From positions 2,082,306-2,146,305 of the forward strand of contig CAWALV010000006.1 of NCBI GenBank assembly GCA_963782965.1: 64,000 bases of DNA. The letters run 5' to 3'. The stretch comes from CAWALV01 sp963782965. Its GTDB lineage: Bacteria; Actinomycetota; Actinomycetes; Acidothermales; Acidothermaceae. The notes beneath the pieces were generated by a model that saw nothing but the letters and a program-made list of their open reading frames with translations, was not told the origin of the DNA and searched no databases. Positions 51,587 to 60,300 of the stretch are shown here, piece by piece. The first letter of the stretch is position 1. Each line of letters opens with the position of its first letter. The position numbers were made by a program, and so were the translations under genes.

Positions 51587-53061
51587 CCCAACTCACCGAC
51601 CTCGCGGCCCTCGAGGGCATTCCACTCCGACCGCTTCGTCTTCACCCAGGTGTAGCGGCGGCCGAGCAGCCCGTCGATCCACGCCTTCGTGCACACGAGC
51701 ATGAAGACGACGAACAGCGGCGTCATCCACGCCACCGACCAGGCAGCGCGCCGCGGCGCCCGGCCGACGAGAAGACCGACCGCGAGTTCGCAGAACGGGC
51801 CGGCGAACAGCAACGACGCGAGCGGCAGCAACTCGAAGATGCTCACATGCGGCCCCAAGCCGACGAGCCGGAGCAGGGTCATCACCAGGGTCAGCGTGCA
51901 GAACACCGGCACGTGGTACACGAGCAGGAAGAGCATCGACTCAATCTTTTGCGCAGGTGTCAGGTGACGCGAGTTCCAGACGCTGGAACGGTAGTCGCGC
52001 CACACCTGTTGGTGGCCACGCGCCCAGCGGTACCGCTGCTTGATGAACCGGCGCAGCGTCGTCGCGCCTTCCTCCGTGTCGACCGCGGTGATGTCGTACC
52101 GCACATGACGACCAGCGAGCACGAGACGCAGCGTGATGTCGGTGTCCTCGGTGACGCTGTTGGTGTTCCAGCCGCCCATCTCACGAAGAATCTCGGTGCG
52201 TACCGCACAGTTCGCGCCGCCGTACGCAGGCAAACCGAACAGAGCTTGCCGTCCGTATTCGTTGACGAGGTAGCCGGAGAAGTAGTCGATGGCGATCGAC
52301 CGCGCCAGTGTCGACTGCACGGAGTTGCGGATGATGCAACGACCCTGCACCGCAGCGACCTTCGGCTCGCTGAAGTGGCGCACGAGCCGGCCGATGACGT
52401 TGCGGCGCGGGATGTGGTCGGCGTCGAATACGACGACGACTTCTCCGCGCGCATCGGCGAGGGCCATGTTCAGCGCGCCGGACTTGCCGCCGCCGGCACC
52501 CGCCGGGCGGTGGATGACCCGGATGTGGCGAATCCCCGCAGTGAGCTGGTCGAGCAACTCACCGGTGTGGTCCGCGGACCCGTCGTCCACGAGCAGGATC
52601 TCCAGGCGCGAACGTGGATAGTGCAACGCGGCCAGACCGTGCACGAGTGACGGCACGACCGTCTCCTCGTTGTGGCAGGCGACGATGATCGTCACGTTGG
52701 GCTGGTAGTCCATGCGGATGTCGGCGACGTCGTAGAGGTCGATCGGCGCCCACCGCGCCGAAGCCGCGGCAAAGGCGACGTGCCGCAGGAAGAAGACGAG
52801 GAAGACCAGATTGACGAACAGGACGCCGACGAACACGGCGCGATCGACGCCGAGGAGACCGACGACCGAAACGCAGATGCCGATCAGGAGCGGAATCGTC
52901 CACGGCACAGACGACTTGGTCGGTGGTACGCCTGACCAGGTCGACACCGGGTGAACGCTTCCCGACACTTCGGTGCCCCCGCCCGACACGTCAACGGCGG
53001 CCGACGAATCGGCCGCCGCAGCGAAAGCGCCGGTCTCGTGCCCCGTCGCGGCCTCGTTCAC
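51583..53061 (-). CDS. membrane glycosyltransferase, GT2 family (processive type)
   Basis: 492 residues. Two N-terminal membrane segments (about 54-97), a GT-A domain with VTIIVACHNEE, LLVDDGSADHT, FDADH, SVTEDTDITLRL and the processive-type QRYRWARGHQQVW, then four C-terminal membrane segments. Similar in layout to PgaC, hyaluronan and cellulose-type synthases that polymerise and export a chain. With a PIG-L deacetylase and UDP-GlcNAc 2-epimerase beside it, an amino-sugar polymer is the best guess. GTG start overlaps the PIG-L stop (GTGA). Confidence 0.9.
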   Translation of the reverse strand: MNEAATGHETGAFAAAADSSAAVDVSGGGTEVSGSVHPVSTWSGVPPTKSSVPWTIPLLIGICVSVVGLLGVDRAVFVGVLFVNLVFLVFFLRHVAFAAASARWAPIDLYDVADIRMDYQPNVTIIVACHNEETVVPSLVHGLAALHYPRSRLEILLVDDGSADHTGELLDQLTAGIRHIRVIHRPAGAGGGKSGALNMALADARGEVVVVFDADHIPRRNVIGRLVRHFSEPKVAAVQGRCIIRNSVQSTLARSIAIDYFSGYLVNEYGRQALFGLPAYGGANCAVRTEILREMGGWNTNSVTEDTDITLRLVLAGRHVRYDITAVDTEEGATTLRRFIKQRYRWARGHQQVWRDYRSSVWNSRHLTPAQKIESMLFLLVYHVPVFCTLTLVMTLLRLVGLGPHVSIFELLPLASLLFAGPFCELAVGLLVGRAPRRAAWSVAWMTPLFVVFMLVCTKAWIDGLLGRRYTWVKTKRSEWNALEGREVGELG

Positions 53062-53816
53062 TGCCGTCGACCACCCACCAGGAAGACCGGCTCCTCGGCC
53101 GCGGTCGCGGGTGAGACATGCCCGTTGTGGGCCGCACGATTGGCGAGGGCCGCGGTTGCCTCGTTCGCTGCCACGCGGGCTTCGACTCGTCGCACGGCGC
53201 TCGTCCCGCCGGCGATGTCCCAGACGAACCGGGGGACCTCGAACGCCTCCGCGTAGCGCATCCGCGCCTGGTGTCCCCAGAACCGGGCGCCGGCCTCGAC
53301 CGCCTCGAGGTCGACCAGCTCGCACCGCTCGACCTGCGAACGGTGGCAGGACAGCGCTTCGATCTTGCCGGGCAAGCTGTCCTCGACGTCGACGTAGACG
53401 ACGGGGTTGAACGCATTGGCGGACGGCGACTGGTAGCACAGCACTCGGCCGAGCCGGCGCGCGGCGGACAGCGAACACAACGCCGTCGACACGTGGTCTT
53501 GGTGGGAATCGTGCTGCCCGTGGGTGTAGAGAACTTCGGCGCTGGTCGCGGCGATGACGGAGTCGATGAACGTGACGGTCTCGCGGCTGTGCGGGATGGC
53601 ACCGTCGGGGAACCCGCCCCAGATCAGGTCGGCGCCCAACCGCGCTGCCGCATTCTCCTGCTCGAGCACCCGAGACACGGAGTCCTGCGGTCCGCGCTCC
53701 CCCGTCGTCATCACGAGAAGGGTCACCTTGTCGCCCGCTGCGACGTGTCGCAGCAGCGCGCCGGCACAACCCAGCTCGATGTCGTCGGGGTGCGCCCCTA
53801 CGGCCAAAACATTCAC
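53058..53816 (-). CDS. PIG-L family N-acetylglucosamine deacetylase
   Basis: 252 residues. Zinc site AVGAHPDDIELG (AHPDD at 8-12) and the third ligand in HGQHDSHQDH; TTGERG follows. It would deacetylate a GlcNAc- or ManNAc-containing substrate in the cytoplasm. GTG 53816 has AGGAG upstream. First gene of the six-gene operon running to 47610. Confidence 0.92.
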   Translation of the reverse strand: MNVLAVGAHPDDIELGCAGALLRHVAAGDKVTLLVMTTGERGPQDSVSRVLEQENAAARLGADLIWGGFPDGAIPHSRETVTFIDSVIAATSAEVLYTHGQHDSHQDHVSTALCSLSAARRLGRVLCYQSPSANAFNPVVYVDVEDSLPGKIEALSCHRSQVERCELVDLEAVEAGARFWGHQARMRYAEAFEVPRFVWDIAGGTSAVRRVEARVAANEATAALANRAAHNGHVSPATAAEEPVFLVGGRRQ

Positions 53817-54168
53817 GAGATGTACTCCTGCCCGGCGATCAGGACACGGTCAGCGGCCGACGTGGGAACGGTGACACGTGATCCTCCCGACTACCCGGGC
53901 CATCGGGCTTGGAGCGTCTTTGCGTATGCCGCTGAATCGGCAGGACAGGCCCGATCTTGAGTAGACCGGCGGCAGAAGGGGCCTGTTCACGCCTGAGGGA
54001 TCTCTCGGGCAGACGCTTCGCGGCGCAAATAGCCTGTCCGGCGGTCACGCTTAGCCGAACGGGTGGTCGGGTCCGCGCAACTGCCAGCCGGGCCGGCGGA
54101 ATCCGGGAGAATCTCCGGAAACCCGGCAAATCAGACGAAACTCACCGGACCCCGACCAGAAGGGGCGA
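53817..54168 (-). promoter_or_regulatory. 352-bp leader/promoter region of the glycan operon
   Basis: No credible gene. It follows rho on the minus strand and precedes the PIG-L gene. On the minus strand a TGCCG-ATTCAG-CGGCA hairpin is followed at 53918-53925 by ACGCAAAG and then a CCCGA/TCGGG stem (53889-53907), which could be a structured leader. Confidence 0.4.
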
Positions 54169-56187
54169 TCAGTCGCCGGGCAGCGCAGTCGTCTTCTGGA
54201 TCTGAAGCAGGAACTCGGCGTTGCTCTTGGTCTGCTTCATCTTGTCGAGGAGCAGTTCGAGCGCCTGCTGCATGTCGAGCGCGTGCAGCACGCGCCGCAG
54301 CTTCCAGACGACCTGCAACTCTTCGGCCGACATCAGAATCTCTTCCTTGCGGGTACCCGAGGCGTCGACATCGACGGCCGGGAAGATGCGCTTGTCCGCA
54401 AGCTTGCGGTCGAGCTTGAGCTCCATGTTGCCGGTGCCCTTGAACTCCTCGAAGATCACTTCGTCGCCGCGTGAGCCGGTCTCGACGAGCGCTGTCGCCA
54501 AGATCGTCAGCGAGCCACCGTGCTCGATGTTTCGGGCCGCGCCGAAGAAGCGCTTGGGCGGGTAGAGCGCGGCCGAGTCGACACCGCCGGAGAGGATGCG
54601 CCCCGACGCCGGTGCCGCGGTGTTGTAGGCCCGACCGAGCCGGGTGATCGAGTCGAGCAGGACGACGACGTCGTGCCCGAGCTCGACGAGTCGCTTCGCG
54701 CGTTCGATCGAGAGTTCGGCCACCATCGTGTGGTCTTCTGCGGGGCGGTCGAAGGTCGAGGCGATGACCTCGCCCTTCACCGAACGCTGCATGTCGGTGA
54801 CCTCTTCGGGCCGTTCGTCGACGAGGACGACGATCAGGTGGCACTCGGGGTTGTTCAGCGTGATCGCGTTGGCGATCGCTTGCAGCACCATCGTCTTGCC
54901 GGCCTTGGGCGGTGAGACGATGAGCCCACGCTGCCCCTTTCCGATGGGCGCGATGAGGTCGATGATGCGGGTCGTCAGCTGGCCCGGGTCGCCCTCGAGG
55001 TGCAGGCGGTCCTGCGGGTAGAGCGGGGTCAGCTTGTTGAACTCGAGCCGGGTCTTGGCCTTCTCCGGATCGGTGCCGTTGACCGTGTCGAGACGCACCA
55101 GCGCGTTGAACTTCTCCCGCCGCTCGCCCTCTCGCGGCTGCCGGACGACGCCGGTCACGGCGTCACCCTTCCGCAGCCCGTACCGGCGAACCTGGGCGAG
55201 AGAGACGTAGACGTCGTTCGGGCCGGGCAGGTAGCCGGAGGTGCGCACGAACGCGTAGTTGTCGAGGATGTCGAGGATGCCGGCGATCGGCACCAACACG
55301 TCGTCCTCGGAGACGACTGGCTCGGCCTCGCCGAACCGGTCGCGACTCGGGGTGCGGTTGCGGCCACGCTCGCGGAACCGGCCACGACGCCGCCGGTTAC
55401 TGCCGTCGCCGTAGTCGTCGTCGTCACGGCCGCCCTGCGGGCCCGATTGGCCACCTTGCTGGCCGGACTGTCCGCCGGAGGAACCGCCCTGTGAACCGCG
55501 GTTCTGGCCGTCGGAGCGCTGCCGCTGAGGCCGCTGGTCCTGTCGGTCCGGGCGCTGGTCCTGTCGGTCCGGGCGCTGGTCGCGGCCGCGCGCGGCCCGA
55601 TCGCCACCTCGGCCGTCTGCCCCGCGCGAGCGCTCGCCCTGCTCGGTCTCGTCAGCGTTGTGGCCGGAGCGCTCGCCCTGGTCGCGGCCGGTCTCGCCAC
55701 CCGCGCCACCCGCGCCACGGCCACGAGCCGCGGTGCCCCCTGCCGGAGCAGAGTCGGCACGGGTCGATCGGGCGGCCGGGGAATCCCCACCCGGCTCGGT
55801 GTCCAGTGCCGGGACGGCGGCGCGGGCCGGCCGCTGGCCGGACCCACGCGACGTGCGGCCGGCGGCCGCGCCACCGGCAGGCGCTTGATCAGCGCTGCGG
55901 TCTGAAGCGGCGCTGCGGTCTGAAGCGGCGCTGTGGTCTGATGCGGCACCGTTGCGCCCCTGGCGCTCCTGTATTGCCGCGATGAGTTCGCCCTTGCGCA
56001 GCCGGCCGCCGCCACTGATGCCCATGCTGCTGGCGAGCGCCTGCAGTTCCGGCAACACCATGGCCGCGAGACTGTCGCCGCCGCCGCGCCGCTTGGCGCG
56101 GGCTCCGGCGCTCGCGTCGCCCGACGAAGAGTCGGCGACCGCATCAGCGCGGCCCGCGGACGTGGCGATCTCGGTGATCTCGGTCAC
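54169..56187 (-). CDS. rho: transcription termination factor Rho
   Basis: 672 residues, the long actinobacterial form. N-terminal domain (LAAMVLPELQALASSMGISGGGRLRKGELIAAI) is separated from the RNA-binding domain by about 180 residues of Arg/Gly/Asp/Gln-rich sequence with internal repeats. Then VPIAGILDILDNYAFVRTSGYLPG, Walker A SPPKAGKTMVLQ, Walker B VVVLLDSITRLGRAYN and LATALVETGSRGDEVIFEEFKGTGN. GTG 56187 has AAAGGA upstream. Rho is probably important here because the hairpins in this window lack U tracts. Confidence 0.97.
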   Translation of the reverse strand: MTEITEIATSAGRADAVADSSSGDASAGARAKRRGGGDSLAAMVLPELQALASSMGISGGGRLRKGELIAAIQERQGRNGAASDHSAASDRSAASDRSADQAPAGGAAAGRTSRGSGQRPARAAVPALDTEPGGDSPAARSTRADSAPAGGTAARGRGAGGAGGETGRDQGERSGHNADETEQGERSRGADGRGGDRAARGRDQRPDRQDQRPDRQDQRPQRQRSDGQNRGSQGGSSGGQSGQQGGQSGPQGGRDDDDYGDGSNRRRRGRFRERGRNRTPSRDRFGEAEPVVSEDDVLVPIAGILDILDNYAFVRTSGYLPGPNDVYVSLAQVRRYGLRKGDAVTGVVRQPREGERREKFNALVRLDTVNGTDPEKAKTRLEFNKLTPLYPQDRLHLEGDPGQLTTRIIDLIAPIGKGQRGLIVSPPKAGKTMVLQAIANAITLNNPECHLIVVLVDERPEEVTDMQRSVKGEVIASTFDRPAEDHTMVAELSIERAKRLVELGHDVVVLLDSITRLGRAYNTAAPASGRILSGGVDSAALYPPKRFFGAARNIEHGGSLTILATALVETGSRGDEVIFEEFKGTGNMELKLDRKLADKRIFPAVDVDASGTRKEEILMSAEELQVVWKLRRVLHALDMQQALELLLDKMKQTKSNAEFLLQIQKTTALPGD
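55880..55945 (-). repeat. 18-bp coding repeat in rho N-terminal insertion
   Basis: Three near-identical 18-bp units encode SDHSAA/SDRSAA/SDRSA (about residues 83-99). In frame, so it changes only the length of the disordered linker. Confidence 0.75.
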
Positions 56188-56891
56188 TCAGGGTCCTTTC
56201 GAGTAGGCCCGTTTCGCTCTGAGTAGGAACGGGCCGGAGTTTGTACACCGGCAGGTCGTCGGCTTGAGGCCGACGGCCGCGCCTGGTCACCGTGACGGTT
56301 GATGCCGTCAGCGGTGACGCCACCGCAGTGCCATCACCGTGGTGACATCAGCTGGTGACATCACGTGTGGTGGCCATTGGCGTCATGGTGACGACGTCAA
56401 TGTGATGCCGCATCAGTTGGCTCGGCGGGAGCTGGCGCGGGGGCTGACTCCGTCGCGAGACTTCGAGAGATCCACTGGCTGCGCCCGCGTTGCTGCGGAC
56501 CACCGACGAACCTCACATCGAGACTGGTTCCACGCGCGAAAGATAACCGGGAAGAGCTGGTAGCCCGAGAACGCCGCTGTGAAACCCGTCCGCTGGTCAC
56601 AAGCCCGTGACCGACGTTGTTGTTGCTGTTGTTGCTGCCATTGCGAGGACGGAACCACCGTGGACGTCGGAAAAACCAGATGCCGGTCGAACCGGCGCGT
56701 CGTGGGGAGCTCGCACCCCACCACCCTCAGTGAGCCCCTGGAGAGCGGCTGGTGCGGGTTCAGCGTAGCACCCAGCCTGCCGCAGATGGCGAATTGCACA
56801 ACGCGACACCCGAACCGCGGATTCCCGGCCCGGCGGAAGTGGTTCGGGGCTGGCGCTGGACGGTCTGAGGCGGTCGAGGTCATCGGATGGC
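56188..56891 (-). promoter_or_regulatory. 704-bp leader region of rho
   Basis: Non-coding stretch between thrB and rho. It holds a GTT/GCT microsatellite (56614-56640), five GTGAC/GTCAC pentamers within 56292-56392 embedded in partial palindromes, and a hairpin next to the rho start. Short open frames exist (one with a run of seven Gln from the microsatellite) but none looks like a protein. A long autoregulatory rho leader is the likely role. Confidence 0.5.
56206..56235 (-). promoter_or_regulatory. hairpin just upstream of the rho ribosome site
   Basis: GGCCCGTT/AACGGGCC 8-bp stem with a 14-nt loop, ending 18 nt before GTG 56187. CCTACTC is repeated in the loop and after the stem. It could control access to the start. 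Confidence 0.45.
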
Positions 56892-57827
56892 TCACCGATC
56901 CAGTGGCTCGACCCGGGCGCCGGTGGCGTCGACCGCGAGCGGCAAAGCGGTGAATCCGCGGGCTTCGAAACCCGCGATGGCGCCCTGGGTCTCGGGCGTG
57001 GTGAGCGCGAGCACGGTCGGCCCGGCTCCGGAGATCACCGCGGCGATCCCGGCGTCGCGTAACCGCGCGACGAGTGCGGCGCTGCGTGGCATCGCCGGCG
57101 CTCGGTAGGGCTGGTGCAGCGCGTCGACGGTCGCGGTCAGCAGGAGCCCCGGACGCCGGGTGAGGGCTTCGACGAGTAGCGCGGCCCGAGCCGCGTTCGC
57201 GGCGGCGTCGTGGTGGGCGACCTGCTCGGGCAGCAACTTGCGTACCTTGGCGGTCGACGCCCTGGTCTCGGCGACGAACGCCACCGGCGCCACCTCACGA
57301 TGGACGTCGAGGCGCACCGCCCGGCTGGTCGCGACCGTCTCGTCGCTCCAGCTCACCGTGAAACCGCCGAGCAGGCACGCCGCCACGTTGTCGGGGTGGC
57401 CTTCCAGCTCCGCGGCGATCCGCAGCACCTCGTCGTCCGGCAGCTTGTCGGTGCCGCCGAGCACCAACTCGCGGGCCGCCACCACCCCGGCGACGATGGC
57501 AGCGGCGGAGGAGCCGAGCCCGCGACCGTGCGGGATGCGGTTCGCGCACACGACTTCGAGGCCACGCGGCTGGCCACCGAGGCGGTCGAACGTCGCCGAC
57601 AGGGCTCGGACGACGAGGTTGCGCCGGTCGCGGCGGACGTCGTCGCTGCCTTCGCCGGCGACGTCGACGCTGAGCCCGGCGTCGGCGATCCGCACGACGA
57701 CGTCGTCATAGAGCTGCAGGGCGAGCCCGAAACTGTCGAACCCGGGCCCGAGGTTCGCGCTGCTCGCGGGCACCCGAACCCGCACCGGCGCGGCCCGAAA
57801 GGCCGGGCCGGATGCTCGCCGGGCCAT
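56892..57827 (-). CDS. thrB: homoserine kinase
   Basis: 311 residues. GHMP kinase: VRVPASSANLGPGFDSFGLALQLYD and the ATP loop IPHGRGLGSSAAAIVAG (99-114), with a C-terminal AAVISGAGPTVLAL. Phosphorylates homoserine for threonine synthesis. Separated from thrC by 34 bp consisting mostly of a 12-bp tandem repeat. Confidence 0.96.
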   Translation of the reverse strand: MARRASGPAFRAAPVRVRVPASSANLGPGFDSFGLALQLYDDVVVRIADAGLSVDVAGEGSDDVRRDRRNLVVRALSATFDRLGGQPRGLEVVCANRIPHGRGLGSSAAAIVAGVVAARELVLGGTDKLPDDEVLRIAAELEGHPDNVAACLLGGFTVSWSDETVATSRAVRLDVHREVAPVAFVAETRASTAKVRKLLPEQVAHHDAAANAARAALLVEALTRRPGLLLTATVDALHQPYRAPAMPRSAALVARLRDAGIAAVISGAGPTVLALTTPETQGAIAGFEARGFTALPLAVDATGARVEPLDR

Positions 57828-57836
57828 CAGACTGCG

Positions 57837-57872
57837 CTCACTCGTCGGCTCACTCGTCGGGTCACTCGTCGA
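57837..57872. repeat. 12-bp tandem repeat spanning the thrC stop codon
   Basis: CTCACTCGTCGG twice then GTCACTCGTCGA. Read on the minus strand each copy contains GACGAGTGA, that is the last two thrC codons plus its stop. Confidence 0.95.
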
Positions 57873-58947
57873 GCCCCAGCGCTTTGGCGGCCAACTGCGG
57901 GTCGGCGGCGATGGTGATGGGCGCGGGCGCGCCGGCGATCGCCCACTCCGGGTCCTTGAGCCCGTTGCCGGTGACCGTGCAGACGATCCGCAGACCGGCC
58001 TCGAGGGCGCCTTCGTCGCGCGCCTGGAGCAGCCCGGCGACGCTGGCCGCGGAGGCGGGTTCGACGAACACGGCTTCCTTGCTCGCGAGAAGGCGGTACG
58101 CCGAGAGGATCTGCCGGTCGGTGACCGAGGTGATCGCGCCGCCGCTGGCGTCGCGGGCGTCGAGGGCTTTCGTCCAGCTCGCCGGGTTGCCGATACGGAT
58201 CGCGGTCGCGATCGTCGACGGCTGGCTGACGACGTGGCCGAGCACGATCGGCGCTGCGCCCGCCGCCTGGAAGCCGAACATGCGCGGCCGCTTGGTCGCC
58301 GTTCCCCCGCGAGCGGGGTCGGAGTATTCGACGTAGCCCTTCCAGTACGCGGTGATGTTGCCTGCGTTGCCGACGGGCAAGCAGTGCACGTCGGGTGCGT
58401 CGCCGAGGACGTCGACGATCTCGAACGATGCGGTCTTCTGGCCGTCGATGCGATCGGGGTTGACCGAGTTCACCAGGGTGACCGGGTAGTCGAGGGCGAG
58501 CTTGCTCGCCAGTGCGAGGCAGTCGTCGAAGTTGCCGTCGACCTGCAGCAGCTTCGCGCCGTGCACGAGCGCCTGCGCGAGCTTGCCGAGGGCGATTTTT
58601 CCTTGTGGCACGAGGACGACGCAGAGCATGCCGGCGCGTGCGGCGTACGCCGCTGCGCTCGCGCTGGTGTTGCCGGTCGACGCGCAGATCACCGCCTTCG
58701 AACCGGCCTCGACCGCCTTGCTGATGGCCACGGTCATGCCTCGGTCCTTGAACGAGCCGGTGGGGTTGGCGCCTTCGACCTTCAGGTAGACCTCGCACCC
58801 GGTGCGTTCAGAAAGCACGGGTGCCGGCAGCAGCGGCGTCGCCCCTTCTTGCAAGGTGACGACCGGCGTGGCGTCGCTGACCGGCAGCCACTGCCGGTAC
58901 TCCTCGATGAGACCGCGCCAACGTGGCCGGCCGGCGGCGTCGGGCAT
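57862..58947 (-). CDS. thrC: threonine synthase
   Basis: 361 residues. PLP-binding Lys67 in NPTGSFKDRGMTVAISKA, STGNTSASAAAYAARAG, LPVGNAGNITAYWKGY. Converts O-phosphohomoserine to threonine. The short form typical of actinobacteria, without the long N-terminal arm of the E. coli enzyme. ATG overlaps the hom stop by one base. Confidence 0.96.
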   Translation of the reverse strand: MPDAAGRPRWRGLIEEYRQWLPVSDATPVVTLQEGATPLLPAPVLSERTGCEVYLKVEGANPTGSFKDRGMTVAISKAVEAGSKAVICASTGNTSASAAAYAARAGMLCVVLVPQGKIALGKLAQALVHGAKLLQVDGNFDDCLALASKLALDYPVTLVNSVNPDRIDGQKTASFEIVDVLGDAPDVHCLPVGNAGNITAYWKGYVEYSDPARGGTATKRPRMFGFQAAGAAPIVLGHVVSQPSTIATAIRIGNPASWTKALDARDASGGAITSVTDRQILSAYRLLASKEAVFVEPASAASVAGLLQARDEGALEAGLRIVCTVTGNGLKDPEWAIAGAPAPITIAADPQLAAKALGLDE

Positions 58948-60248
58948 CAGGCGCTCTCCTCCCCTTCGACCCGCATCAGGCTCGCGACATCGCGGACGAC
59001 GGGTAGCCCGCGCAGCTCCTCGACCGTCGCCGACAACGCGGCGTCGGAGGCGGCGTGCGTCACGATGACCAGCGTCGCGTCGTCGCCTCGACCGGACTGC
59101 CGGACCGTCTGGATCGAGACGTCGTGGGCCGAGAACACGGTGGCGACCTGCGCGAGCACGCCGGCCTTGTCGGCGACGTCGAGGCTCACGTGGTAGCGCG
59201 TGACCGTCTCACCCATCGGCCGCACGCGAAGATCTGCGTAGGCCGATTCGCCGATGCCGAGCGAACTCCGCATCTTGTTGCGCCCGACTGCAACCAGATC
59301 GCCGAGCACCGCGCTGGCGGTGGGGGCGCCGCCGGCGCCGCGCCCGTAGAACATCAACTGCCCGGCGGCCTCGCACTCGACGAAGACCGCGTTGTAGGCC
59401 TCGCGCACACCGGCAAGCGGGTGCGACCTCGGAATCATCGCGGGGTGCACCCGCACGCTGACACCGCGACCGTCGCGGCTGCGTTCGCAGATGGCGAGCA
59501 GCTTGACGACGCAGCCCATCTCGCGCGCGCTGGCGACAGCGGCGGCCGTGACGTCGGCGATGCCTTCCCGGTGGACGTCGGCGATGGTCACCCGGGTATG
59601 GAACGCCAACCCCGCGAGGATCGCCGCCTTCGCGGCCGCGTCGAAACCGTCGATGTCGGCGCTCGGGTCGGCCTCGGCGTAGCCGAGTTCGGTCGCTTCG
59701 TCGAGCGCATCGGCGAAGCCGGCCCCGGTTTCGTCCATGCGGGTGAGGATGAAGTTGGTGGTGCCGTTCACGATGCCGAGCACGCGGTGCACGGTGTCGC
59801 CCGCCAGCGACTCGCGCAGCGGGCGCAGCAGCGGGATCGCCCCAGCCACGCTCGCCTCGAAGTAGAGGTCGACACCGTATTTCTGTGCGGCGTCGTGCAG
59901 CGTTGCGCCGTCCTCGGCGAGCAGCGCCTTGTTGGCGGTCACGACCGAGGCCCCCTGGCTCATGGCCGAGAGGATCAGGGAGCGGGCCGGCTCGATGCCA
60001 CCGATGACCTCGATGACGACATCGAGGTCGTCGCGGGCCACCAGGCCGGCAGCGTCCGTCGTGAAGAGGGCCGGATCGATGTCGACGTCGCGCTGGCGCT
60101 GCGGGCGCCGTACGGCGATGCCCACGAGTTCGATGGGAGCGCCGATGCGGGCGGCCAGGTCGTCACGCTGCGCATCGAGCAACCGGACGACCTCAGAACC
60201 GACACTGCCGCACCCGAGCAGCGCGACACGAAGCGGTCGCTCGCTCAT
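58947..60248 (-). CDS. hom: homoserine dehydrogenase
   Basis: 433 residues. NAD(P) motif VALLGCGSVGSEVVRLL, TANKALLAEDG, GIVNGTTNFILTRM, ELGYAEADPSADIDGFDAAAKAAIL, and a C-terminal ACT domain (YHVSLDVADKAGVLAQVATVFSAHDVSIQTVRQ) for threonine feedback. ATG 60248 has a purine-rich GAGGAC stretch upstream. Middle gene of lysA-hom-thrC-thrB. Confidence 0.97.
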   Translation of the reverse strand: MSERPLRVALLGCGSVGSEVVRLLDAQRDDLAARIGAPIELVGIAVRRPQRQRDVDIDPALFTTDAAGLVARDDLDVVIEVIGGIEPARSLILSAMSQGASVVTANKALLAEDGATLHDAAQKYGVDLYFEASVAGAIPLLRPLRESLAGDTVHRVLGIVNGTTNFILTRMDETGAGFADALDEATELGYAEADPSADIDGFDAAAKAAILAGLAFHTRVTIADVHREGIADVTAAAVASAREMGCVVKLLAICERSRDGRGVSVRVHPAMIPRSHPLAGVREAYNAVFVECEAAGQLMFYGRGAGGAPTASAVLGDLVAVGRNKMRSSLGIGESAYADLRVRPMGETVTRYHVSLDVADKAGVLAQVATVFSAHDVSIQTVRQSGRGDDATLVIVTHAASDAALSATVEELRGLPVVRDVASLMRVEGEESA

Positions 60249-60300
60249 CGTCGTCCTCGTCTCGTCTGCATTGCCGCGGCGTCGGGATGGTCGCCGGCGC

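Noticed and set aside
47610..53816. PEP-CTERM or LPXTG-type substrate for the exosortase
   Set aside because: I checked the C-termini of proteins in the window and found none with a motif-helix-basic tail.
53839..54129. 96-codon minus-strand open frame between rho and PIG-L genes
   Set aside because: Arg/Pro-rich composition, no ribosome site, and it fills the promoter region of the glycan operon.
56413..56895. 160-codon minus-strand open frame with a Gln run in the rho leader
   Set aside because: The Gln run comes from a triplet microsatellite and the rest has no recognisable domain or start signal.
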